From Psococerastis gibbosa (Eukaryota; Arthropoda; Insecta; Psocodea; Psocidae): a stretch of DNA of 64,000 bases. The position numbers were made by a program, and so were the translations under genes. The DNA lies in the NCBI GenBank assembly GCA_963971405.1, contig OZ020488.1:42390888-42454887 (forward strand), read 5' to 3'. A model generated the notes under the pieces. It was not told the origin of the DNA. It saw only the letters and a list, made by a program, of their open reading frames with translations, and did not search any database. This document shows, piece after piece, positions 12,101 through 24,100 of the stretch. Numbering within the stretch: the first letter of the stretch is position 1; every line of letters begins with the position of its first letter.

Positions 12101-15100
12101 CCGTCGTGCCGATAGGGGCGGTCATATCGTACGGGCCGTGTAGGAGACGAGGTGGAAGCCGGCCACGTTCCTCCCTTATGGTCACGTGGGCCGTAGTTTC
12201 AGATTCACCCGCAGTGTTAGCAGCGCGGCAAATGTATAGACCGGAATCGGACTCTTTGGCGTCTTCAATGCGAAGTCGGTCACCTGAAAGACGATTTTTA
12301 AAAGAAATTAGGAGGAAATTCGACACCTTTCGTACTACCTGTTTCTTTGTAAAGCATCTAATTTCACATGACATTTTTATCGTGGAACTTTCTATGTATA
12401 AATTAGGAGAAAGGTTTCTCTGCATTTTGATACACCTACGATAGTGTAGTCTTTGGTAACACTGACCATAAAATTGACTTAACAAATCAATTTTTCATAA
12501 TAGGAAGCGATGAAGTTTATAAGGACAGCCCCTCAGAGGACAAGATGTGAGAGAATTAGAAATGAATGCATCTCTAAAAAGTGCGACTGGCATCAGAGGA
12601 AGTGTTGATTAATCTGAAGCAGAGACAGGAGAGAGTGGGGGAGGCTCACATATCACACCTGGGAAACTGCATGGAGCTGTTAATTGATGATGTTGATGAT
12701 AGGAAGAAAATATAGTATATACATAATACCAAGGTAAATTAACAACAGAGATCTTTGCTACCAACCTAAGACATGAGTTCTTCCCGCAGTGGCCAAAAGT
12801 TTACCAGATTTGTACCAGGAGGTAGTCGGTCTTGGATAACCTTCGGCAGCACATAGCAAATCAGCAACACTGCCTGTTTTCAAGGTCAAGTTTTCCGGAT
12901 GTGTAGTGAAAGAGGGTAGCACTGAAATTAGAGATATCCGTTATTAGCATATAGATGATAGGTAGACGTTAATTATGAAAAGAAATAATTTTTATACAGT
13001 AAAATATTGTCTGATCAGTCTGTGACCAATCGTCATTTGTCTATTGCTATATAATGTACAGCCGACCATATGAGTTACATATATAGAGGTTCATCGTTCA
13101 TTTCCGAGCATGTATTTTTGGATTGTTACAGGAAATTGAAATGGAACAAATGGGGCCCATTTTATCACCGACAATAACACAATGCACTAATTCTCCTTGC
13201 GAACAGTTTTACATTTTTGTTTTTTTTATATATATAGGCCTACTTGACAAAGTTGTGTTATTTCGACAACCAGTGCAGTCGCCAACTTCATGTAGCTAAA
13301 TAGTTTTCTTGGAGATTCTCCATTAACACATGACTGACACTAAATTCTCACTCATCTAATTAGCGCATGATGGGTTCAGGCAGTAAGACATTTGATTAGT
13401 GGTTTATCTAATTATATCTAATATTATTTGTGCCATTGGTCTACAGCTAAGTATAGTGACCAAATAAATAAACGTTTGATTACCCTCATCTGCTGGTACT
13501 CCGGTATCTGAGCGTGTAAAAACAATAAAACAATTGTTACAAATTGACATGGGAAAAAGGTATCTCAGAGGTAGTTTACAATAATTATGTCTATATACTG
13601 TGGGTGATTCACCCCATCTGTCTATAGGCCTACCTATATAGGCTTACTTCTCAACTCTTGAAGCTGAGTTAATCTTACTTTTATGTAAGCCTGCCAGATT
13701 TATTTTTCAGAAAACCGGGAGGTTTACGTTTGGATGATACAGTATACGAGGTGTGCCCATTAAATACCCGGACTGGACCTATAACTGTCAGGGCTTTTAT
13801 TGGAGAGGAGTAGTAGAGCATATGCGGACTAAAATGTAATGATATCAACACGACGGTTTAGACAGTATAGAAATAATATTGCATTTAAGGGGGGGGGGGC
13901 CGGGGGTCTCCCCCGGGGGAAAATTTTAAAACATAAGTGTAAAATAGTGGGGTTGTACTCATTTTAACTGCAGCAAAGTATGGATTTTACAAGGCCTACA
14001 AAATAATGCTTATTCATAAAAGTTAACCCAAAGAGGGGGGCCCGGGGGGAAAATTTTGCAAATGTAAGTGAGGTGCGAAATAATGAGGTTTATAATAATT
14101 TACTGGGGAAGACATAGGCCTATTCATGTCCGAACTAGATTTATTTCATTTCGTGGGGGGGGGGGGCTGCAGCCCAATAAGCCCCCTACGGCCTTGCAGG
14201 TCATGGACCTACTCACTTTGAACTTCAATCCCTTGCAATTTCATTCCTTTCAGCCAGTTAGTTTGCGATTGATGCCCTTCGGCAGCGTACCGTGTTGCTA
14301 CACTTTGCCGGGGTAATGGTTGATGCAAGTATCGAGCAGCGTTAAAGTTTGGCATTTTTAAAAAAATATCACCACGCAAAGTTTCCATTTTTTGAAAGAA
14401 GCTTATGGCGAAAATGTAAAGTTGCGTACAACTGTGTTTGAGTGGCACAAAAGATTTAGTGATAGCCTGGAAGGTGAAAACCTTTCGTAGGAGCATCCAG
14501 AAAGACTGATTAGAAAGACAGGTCTCTGTGTTTGAACATGCACCTTATTCCCCAGATCTAGCTCCTATGTTTTTGAAAAATGGGGTTAAATTAATAGGGG
14601 TTTACACAGATAGATAGCAGAAACGTTCTGATTTTACAGTCGATGAATTAATTAGGTAGTTGGAATCAAGGGGGCCCAGGGGTCTCCCCCGGTTGAAATT
14701 TTTTGAAAAACAGGCCTGCAAATTGCAATAGAGAGGTTATACGCAAATCGATGACAGTAACATTTAGAATTTACAGGCGATGAATACAATTCCACCCAAT
14801 TCTATTAAAATTTAGATTTTACAGGTCAAAAATGCAATTGCACATAAGGGGGGCCCGGGGTTCTCCCCCGGTAGAAAAATTTTCAAAAAAATTGGCTTAA
14901 ATCAATGGGTTTTTACGCATTTAGATAGCAGAAACGTCCAGATTTTACAGACGATAAATATACTTTTAATTAGCCTGAAATAATGGTGGTTTACGCATAT
15001 TGATAGCATAGCATTTAGATTTTACAAGCGAAAAATACAATTGCACAAAAGGGGGGCCCGGAAGAAATTTTTTGAAATATGGTCTTAAATTAATGGGGTT

Positions 15101-18100
15101 TTACGCATTGAGTTAGCAGTAACGTTCAGATTTTACTGGCAATGAATTAAGTAGGTAGTTGGAAGCAAGGGGGCCCGGGGGTCCCCCCCGGTAGACAATT
15201 TTTGAAAAATAGGCCTGAAATAGAGGGGGGTTTTACGCATATTGATGGCAGTAACATTTACAATTTACAGCCGATGAATACAATTCCACACAATTCGATT
15301 AAAATGTCTACACTTAATCTAAAATTACATCACTCAATTTCATTTCTTAATAAAAAAAACCGGGAGATTTTCCGGGCCATTTTCCAAAACCGGGAGATTA
15401 CGGGCTCCCGACAACATTCACCCGGGAGCCGGGAGATTGGGCTGAAAACCAGGAGCCTCCCGGGTAAACCGGGAGGTATGACAGCCTTACTTTTATGTAT
15501 ATGATTAGGCTCTAAAACATTTAGGCCTAGCTGTCAAAGGTTAACGGTTTCAACCATACATATTATGCTGGCTGCCATGTGCCCAAGTACGGTAAGATAA
15601 ACTTGGGGTCATGGTTCACAAAGGCAGATTGTACAGCGTTGAATCAGCATGTTGCCGTAGAATTAGCATTTGCGGTTTGTACACCAGGCTTAAGTAGATA
15701 TATTGCATACCATTGACACGCAGAAGGGCCACGGCGGAAATTGTCCCCAGAAAATTTGTTGCCGAACAACGGTATCTGCCAGCGTCTTGTGGTAAGGCAT
15801 CAGTAATGAGCAGTGATCCGTCAGCATCGATCTGAGAAACAAATAAACAATATATAAATAAGAAGCAGTAAAGTGATAAGTTGATGAAGAGGTCCCGTAT
15901 GTATTGTAATATTAGGTTAGAATAGTCCCACTGAAATGCAATAATCAATAAAGATCCATTTCAAGGAGTAACTTAAAGTAATTGCAACATTCTGCACTTT
16001 CTATTTAGCTATTTCGTCGCTTAAAACTTATAAATAAATTAAAATGAGGGGAAAAGACTAATAATATATTTAAATAAAAAATACTCACACTCTTTGTATT
16101 TGTTTGCTTACAAGATTTACGCGAATACATCACCGAAAATGTCCCTCCAAAATTTAAAATTTTTTTCTCATGCTGGCCAAAAATATAACTTTCATGATTT
16201 TTTTGCAATGCTTCCTTAATATTTTATTATAAAATATAAATATTTCAGATCTTAACTGACAATCATAAAAAGAAGAATTTTTAGATAGTATATAGGTACT
16301 GTAGGTTATTCCAATTTGCTTGCCTGATGTTTTGGCGTTGTAGTCAGGACTTTGTCGTTATGTGTCCAGGCAATGACGGGAGGTGGCACTCCTGCCACCT
16401 GACAGATAAATCGCACCGAATCCCCAACGTCAGAAATCCAGTCAAGGGGTGTGCGTAGAAAGCGAGGTTTGCCTAAAAATTAAAATCTATTAATTTTACC
16501 ATTCCCTAGTCTCGTTATATATGCTGTGATATCGGATGTGTTGTTGTGTGCTCGGGTCGCCCCCCCCCCCCCAATTAATAATGTTATAAGTTACACTTAA
16601 TTTTTAAGAGACAATCAAAGGGAGAGAAGTTATGCCTAACCTAACCTAAGTAATAGTGTACAAATTCGTGAATCTCACGAAGTATCGACAGCAGCTATGC
16701 ATCAAACATATCAAAGCCCATAACAGAAATGCTTCTCTACATTTTGAGATAAGTATGATAATATATTTTGCCCATATATAACATGGATAGGCCACAACTC
16801 TGGAAGTTGGCTTGTGCTAAAACTGTTGTTGAGGAAAGACAGATACCTATCAAAGTGTCTTGAGGAACACTTTTTCTAAGGAATGTATACCTAACCTTTA
16901 ATGTGATAGCTTTACGATCGATGGTTCTTGTGAAATTAGAATTTTGTGCCTCTCAAATGTCAAAAGGACAAAATCAATGGCAATTCTAACAGGAACAGAA
17001 CAGCCCGGAATGAATAGCAATCCAGCAGAAGCAAAGTTTCATCTGTGTGGTCCTATTCATTGATTACATGGTCCATTGACAACCTGTGGCCCATTAACAG
17101 TTGCAGGGATCTGGATGAGACATTGAATTGTCCATTGATTGCGGCTACTGGCAGATGGCTACTTAATGTTGTTTCTCAATAGGCCATGAGGTATTTACAC
17201 AGAAAAGAGTTTATTGAACATTGAATCAAAGTTGAAAGCGCTGTGTGTGTTGTGTTACCTTCCTAAAGGATTTATTGCCTTTGTTTTTTAATTTTGCCAT
17301 GATTTGATCGCATTTTGCATATACTTACTCCATGGCGGTACGGCCCGTGAAGGGCCTTGGCCTGCTCTGCATTTGTTACGTTTGAATAATGGATGGCGCC
17401 AATTCTGACGTTCATTAGACCAACCACATTGTATATATCTTTTTCAATTCAGTAAAACAATGTCCTTCTATTTTAGTCAAATTAGGTATTTATTAAAAAA
17501 ATACATATATGTAAAATTACTGTAAAGGCCTCCGGTGAATAAAGTGCTCCGCGCGACGACACAATTTAATCAATAAGCCTAGGGTCTAGACTTCTCGACT
17601 GGATGTTACATATTGATAACTTAATTCGCAAACCACGTAAATCGCAAAGTTTCAGGGGAGAAAAATACATACCTACCTATTCAAAATTCAAAATCTAATA
17701 TCAGTGTTAAATATACTATATAAATATATAACACTGCAATATAATGTGGAAAGCATTGCCTTTGTGCAATAAAGTGAGCTCACAGACTTGTTCGGATAGA
17801 TAGTTGTGTATAAATAAATGAATAAATAAATAAATAAGCATTTATTAGCAAACAAAGCCCAATAATATGCAAATTTGTGCTAACCTATCTAGCAATACGA
17901 ATCATGTCAATACGAGCATATAAGTAGAGGAAATTTTTTTTTCTTTTTTAATGATAAATCGCATACAAACAATTTAATGAACGTATCCGATTGACCTTTT
18001 CAGTCGCCTCTGCAGGTTATTACCCGTGATGAGTACGACACGTCTCCGATTGCATGGCCTGTAGAGACACGCACAAGTGCAAGCACGTTACCACCTGGCC

Positions 18101-21100
18101 ATCGAAGTCGATAGTATACATCAACTGTTCTTGTGCGGGCTTGTGGTCGAGCGGTTAAGACGACGCCCCGGTCAGTCGTAGATCGTGGGTTCGAATCCTG
18201 CCAAGCCCTGTTTTTCTATATCCTCCAATTTCTGTTATAACGAGTTTCAACCAAAGTTAATCTAATGTCAGTGTTATATATATACCATATAACACTGCCT
18301 ACAATATAATGTGTTAACTAAAGTAGCATACTTAACTCACCAAAGCCTTGCTTATGAGGTTCCATCCTGGCTACACGGGACTTGGTCTCCCCCATCGGGT
18401 TTTTGGCGACACATTCATACACTCCCATGTCGGCCTCTGTGCTTTTCTCAATCATAAGGGTGCCATCTTTCAGGACTGTGTACCTGGGATCTGACAAACT
18501 CAGTTCTTTCCTGAAAGAGAATAAGGGAAGAGTTATCCATGTGGCGTTTAAATCGAATATAAAGTGGAGCTGAAGAGGGCGTGCCAGGATCGAGGGGAGT
18601 GAAGGCATCGATGCCACATGGTGCTGCCAACACCAGCCAGCCGGCTGTAACTTGAAGAAGAAGATAGAGTGGCGGAAGACTATATACTTACAGTAGACTT
18701 CGACTCTTCGGATTCCATAGAATTTCTCGGCTTAAGGTTGCATAACTTTAATTTCGTGTTAAGATGGCAGTCCGCAGCTCAGGCAATCAACGATTCCGCA
18801 GTCTTTTTAAATTCTTTTTTATAAAAGATTATTCGCATGCAAACAATTTAATTAATGTATCCGAATAACCTCTTCAGTCCCAGTGTAAGCTATTTTATCT
18901 CACCATAAGGCAAATACAGTCAAAATATTAAAATGGCCACTCAAGACTCAGGCAATGAACGGCTCGCAGCAGTTGTTACCCGAGATAAAGTGTGCAGAAC
19001 TTCTGCATCTGCAATACTGTTGTCTGTCCAGCTTCTTGACCATGTGGTAATTGTTCATTTGCTTATATATTTTCTATTTTTTTTTTTTTTTTAAATATTT
19101 TGTTTGTAACCTGGTCGAATTTCCCTCCATTACTATATGTGACTAATGCCATCCTCTACGTAGGCCTGCTTTTGGCCATACTTAGCTTATGGTTAGACGC
19201 GAATATTTTATTTTCGTTGTCAACGCAATGAACTACGCCTCGCTCATTCACAAAACAGAAGTTCGTACGGTATTACCCGATATACCACGAATCGTATTAA
19301 GGCTATCCTTGCTAACTAACCAGGGACGGTTTCAGAAAAAGTTTTCGGGGGGGGGGGGGGCGGTGACCTGAAAAATATCGTGTTTCCCTTACTTGAGTAA
19401 CAATTTCTCTTCATTTCCTTCAAAAGTCCATTCTATCTAGTATAAAGCTATTTTTCTCCGGGGGGGGGGGGGGGGGCGACTGCCCCCAAGGATCCGTCCC
19501 TGTAACTAACTAAATTGGGTCTATATAGTTGAGTTCATATTATGGCAATATAGTCAGTGGCAGTGGCGTATATAAGCCCCCCCCCCCCCCCCGAAATGGG
19601 GAAAAAGTTTGAAAAAAGTATGACGAAATAAACTATAATGCCAGCTGTAATGCATCATTCGCCAGAACCAATGTAGGGCCTAGATGTTTCGGCAAACAGT
19701 GTGCGGTAAGCGGTTTGGTTGGTAGAATGCAACACCGCTTTGGGCTTCTACCCGTGGCAAAAAGTTTATAGCCAGCCCAGATCTGGTCTTGCCCCCCCCC
19801 CTCCATATTATATGCTCGCCACTGATTACACAGGTACTAATATGTAGTAGTAGTAAGCCATACGATTATATATAGTATACTACTAAGTAGTCCACAATGA
19901 ATTAAGTTAAATTCGACGCAGTAGGTACATAGCCTACAATATTCGTACTGTGTTTAATTCTATTATTTTAGGATAACTTACTTATTTTGCAGCCAAACAA
20001 TATCAGGCTCCGGGTCGCCATCAACTTTACAGGTGAAGAAGGCAGTTCCGCCAAAATTGACTTCCACATCGTGCGGCTCTTCCATTATTTTCGGCTGCCC
20101 TGTAAAAAAAACATTAAATTTCTACTTATAGGCTTAGGCTAATTGCAATGTAAAGATTATATTATTACTATAATTTACTAGCCTAGGCTACAATATAATG
20201 TATATAAATGAATAAATATTGTCTTCTTTTTAACTTTTTACTTAATAATTCAGAGGAGAATACAAGAGGTCATACGACCAAAAACCATCAGTCCTTCCCA
20301 AGGACTAAGCCTGAAGATGGGAGTAGCACCCACCCCCGAAACGTCGCCCCCTTCTCCTGACAATTAATGGGCTCCGCGCTAATTGGTCGCTAACCATGAG
20401 GCCCATGCCTCTGATGACTATTAACACAGCAGGTAATGCAAGTCCAACTAACCCTTTGTTAAATAGTATTACAACATTCCCTTTACCTTTACAAAAAGGT
20501 AAAGGTTCTCAGCTGAGACTGAGGCTGAGCGCTATTTTAGAAGTGCACATTCAATTTATAACCTCACTTTGACAGTTAAAAACGACGCCAATAAGGTACA
20601 TGTAGATTCTGATTGTCTGAGATCCATGGTGATGATGGGGTGACTCGCGCACTGGGGAAAAAGGTACCATGTAGGTTGCCCAAACGGCCGGGGTATGGGT
20701 TGCAGACTTTGGAAAAGGGACCTAAAAACTGCCCATATATGTATACGTATATGGAGCTTGTTGGGCCGCAACACCTTCCTCTTTGGCCTACTTCAAAACG
20801 TTTTCCTTACGGCAGTGAAAGTCGGCGTCTGACATAGCGGCCAGGTCTTTGCCTTCCATTTCAACAGGCTGGGCGCAGGTTGCTGACGTCTGCGTACTGC
20901 GTCCGGTGGTTTTAAGCAGTTTGACCAGCCACAGCATATTGCAATCACAGACCAAAGCATTGCTGTCAAGCCTCCTAAACAGAAAAAGACAAAAATACCA
21001 GTTCAGAGTTGCCTCGTCAAGCAACCGGCCGCCATACCAAGTTGAATCCAGCGGACCAGAGCAGATTCAAAGCTGCAGATAACTTGGTCGTGTGCACAGT

Positions 21101-24100
21101 GCCGGAAGGGAAATATGGTAGGACTTGTCCTGGTCACCTCCGAACTAATCGTGTGAGTTCACTGTGTTTCCCAAGTGGTTCGGAATCCACTATAATCAGG
21201 AGGTCCACTGTCCTAGGGGCTGGCATAGGACAGTCAAGTCGGGGTCGCTCTATGGGCCCAAATGAGGCCTAAGTCGTTATTAACCCGACGAACACTACTA
21301 CTACTACTACTACTATGCCTCGTAAAGCACTTGCGTGCGTAAATTCCACTATTTTGGGCCTATTATTTTTCAAAATAATTCCCCCGAGCCCCCCTTTCTT
21401 CCAGTAGGTCTACTATTCTTCGGCTGTAAAACCTAAACATTATTAGAATAGGTTACAAGACGTATATACGTCAAAATGTCTAAAACGTTTTTCAAAAACC
21501 TTCCCCGAGGGTGACCCCTGGGGCCCCCTTCAGCCCCTCGACCCCTCGGGTGGGGAAATTAAGATCATGCCCCTAATTAGATGATGCGTACGTCCATGAG
21601 GACGGCTTTCCTATTTATCTACTATTTTACGAAAAAACGGGGGGGGGGGTGCCAAATGAAACACCACCCCATTCGAAAACCTATCGTAAACGGGCAACTT
21701 TATTTATTGAAGTTGCATGATAACTGGACCCCCTCCAAAAAAAAAAAAAAAATTCTGGCTATGCCACTGATAACAACTACCCCAGTGTTAACAAGTTGCA
21801 TTGTCTATTGATTTTACAGAATAATGTGGGATTTGCATAAGTAGTCAAAATCTCATGCGAGGCTGCTCTAGAGGTAGAGATCCTCAAAAAAGGGTCGCAA
21901 CCAAATTAACAGTTTCCAAAAAATACTTAGTAGGCTACTTTACTTTATCCAATGCCAGCTGTTGGCATCTCTGCCATTCGCCGATGAGCCTCCCAGTAAA
22001 GACGCATGGGGGTTCTGTCCTGGTAGTTGGAGAAGGCTGCGCAACCCTGTAGGTGTAGACCGTTTCCAAAAAATAAACCTAAATAATTCACAAAGACAGA
22101 AAGATCAAAAACTTACAATCGACTGAGGTGTTTAAGATTCTCCAATGCGCCCGAGGGGATCCTCGCAATCTTGTTGTTGTGGAGAAACCTGTGCAAAAAA
22201 GGCCAATTAATTTGTGTCGGAGAGCAATTAATTATCCCTACAGCGGCAGTTAATTTGGATAAGTTGGTTAATTAGCTAACGCAGATGTCACTCTTAGTTA
22301 ATCCGGCAACATTGTTACCATCAATCAAGTCGCTTTGTTGTGCTATATGTTAGCTCAAGGTGGTCGGTCTTCACTGTTAGCCTAGGTTCTTCTTCTTCTA
22401 TAAATTCCTCTTCTATCGAAGATTGGCTATCATTTTTACAGTAAAAATGGCGGCTATGACTTCCAATTAGTAGGGAATCCGTCGAAGATGACCCAGCAAG
22501 GCCGAGAAGGCCGGTCACTACGAAGATGATCCCAAAAGTCGAAATGTTGTTTTTGATGGTATAGGTACGCCCCTATGCATGGTGGCTTCCTTCTGCTTCC
22601 ATTTTCCGTAACTTTGGTTACAGTGAGAGTTACCCTAAAAAGTTAGAAGTTTATTGGAGGCAAAGCGGCGCAATCGAATCTTATATTAAATAAATAAATA
22701 AACAATCATGTATTTGCAAACAGACCTAAAAGTCCAATAAAATGCAAATCATATACAGAATATTGAGTACCGTAACTTACAATTGAAATTCCTTCATGGC
22801 ATAATTTTGTTTTTCTAAGTTACATAAAATATACAATAGACAGTAGGCTATATAATTATCAAACTATCGAGTAGAAGAGAAGTGACAGAAATAAATTCCA
22901 ACTGTTAGCCGGCTATTCCACTTTTCAATTTTTCTTCAAAAATAAATGATGAGATTATAATAATATATAATATAATAACAATTTACAACATTATATCAGA
23001 GCATTATTTCTTTACTCTATGACCTATGTCATTGTCCATTATAACTTTTTTAACTTCCGTCTTCCGCATGTTAAAATTGATCAATAATTATAGCTTTGCA
23101 AACAATAACGAACTAAAATTAAACAAAGGCGTCGTCTGGATATGATAAATAAATTTTAATTAATTTCTTGAGAACAAACGAATTATTTCATAATTAAAAT
23201 CATCAAATTTCTTGTAGATTATAAAATTAAAAGAAAGACGCCTTGCAAACTTAAAAAATTGGAAAATACTGAAATCAAAAATGGTCAATTATTGAAGACA
23301 AGACAAGTGGAAAAATATAAATGCAACATTCATGATTTTCCATCAATGGCATTATCAAAATTGAAGAAAAATTGACAAGTGGAATAGCCGCCTTAGTATA
23401 AACCGTATATAGCTGTAGGTACTCACCGCAGTATGAAAAAGTAAAAACCTGAAATAAAAATTATAATATCTAGACTAAGAGCTTATTAAGCATGCAGTGC
23501 AAAAAGGGGTGCATATAGTTCTACTTACAGCCGCTCGAGGCGCGTCAGTCGTGCGAAAAGGTGGGGGTGCAAAGACTCTAGTTTGTTGTAGTGCATATAC
23601 CTGCAAGGAACCAGAATTTACTCACAGACGCTGTAGGGCAGGCAGATTCGAAAAAGTAAACTTCTTGAGTTCAATCAAATCGTTATGGTGTAAATATCTG
23701 AAAGAAATTTAAGTTTACCAACTGTCTAATTGCTTCATGCGGGGTGTGTAGCCTATACTAATATTGCATTCACTATATAAAACCTAAGATAATATAGACG
23801 ATAAGAAGATAAAAATGTAGGTGGAAATTTTAATGAACAAATGGTGGACAAAAAGGGACATTCCAGAGTCGAATAAGAGCGGTTGCAAGGTTTTAGGTTC
23901 TGTTCGCAATGCGTCCGGTGTACTGTTGTTCTCAAGACCAATTAGATAACACGTAAATGTTGCCAGGACACCCCTGTCAGGTGTAGGGTGAGGAGCGTAC
24001 GCAAGCCTAAAGATTTGACGAGTTAACTTTAGATAGAATTGGGTTTCTTTGAGGAATAAACACAATATGAATGTGATGAATAGGTATACACATAATAGGG

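Larger units (their letters stand above)
13688..15485. mobile_element. 1.8-kb composite insertion with 14-bp flanking repeat
   Basis: The exact direct repeat CTTACTTTTATGTA lies at 13674-13687 and 15486-15499, so 13688-15485 is probably one insertion. It begins AGCCTGCCAG and ends GTATGACAGC, short imperfect inverted termini. Inside are CCGGGAGG-rich ends, a mariner-like terminus at 13745, about six degenerate G/C-rich units and a mariner coding remnant. The superfamily is unclear. Confidence 0.65.

Noticed and set aside
11874-12485. Single 203-codon frame with Met at its start
   Set aside because: Only 12283-11885 is exon. The upstream part is intron read-through and the Met is not a start site; the previous exon joins in phase at 12766.
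15616-15948. 110-codon frame containing an Ig motif as a separate gene
   Set aside because: It is the second half of peroxidasin Ig2 plus intron on each side.
18149-18222. Possible tRNA gene with paired acceptor ends and a good B-box
   Set aside because: The anticodon loop is abnormal (C at position 33, weak stem), there is no 3' terminator pattern alone, and the same head-plus-body occurs at 58716. It is the head of a SINE.
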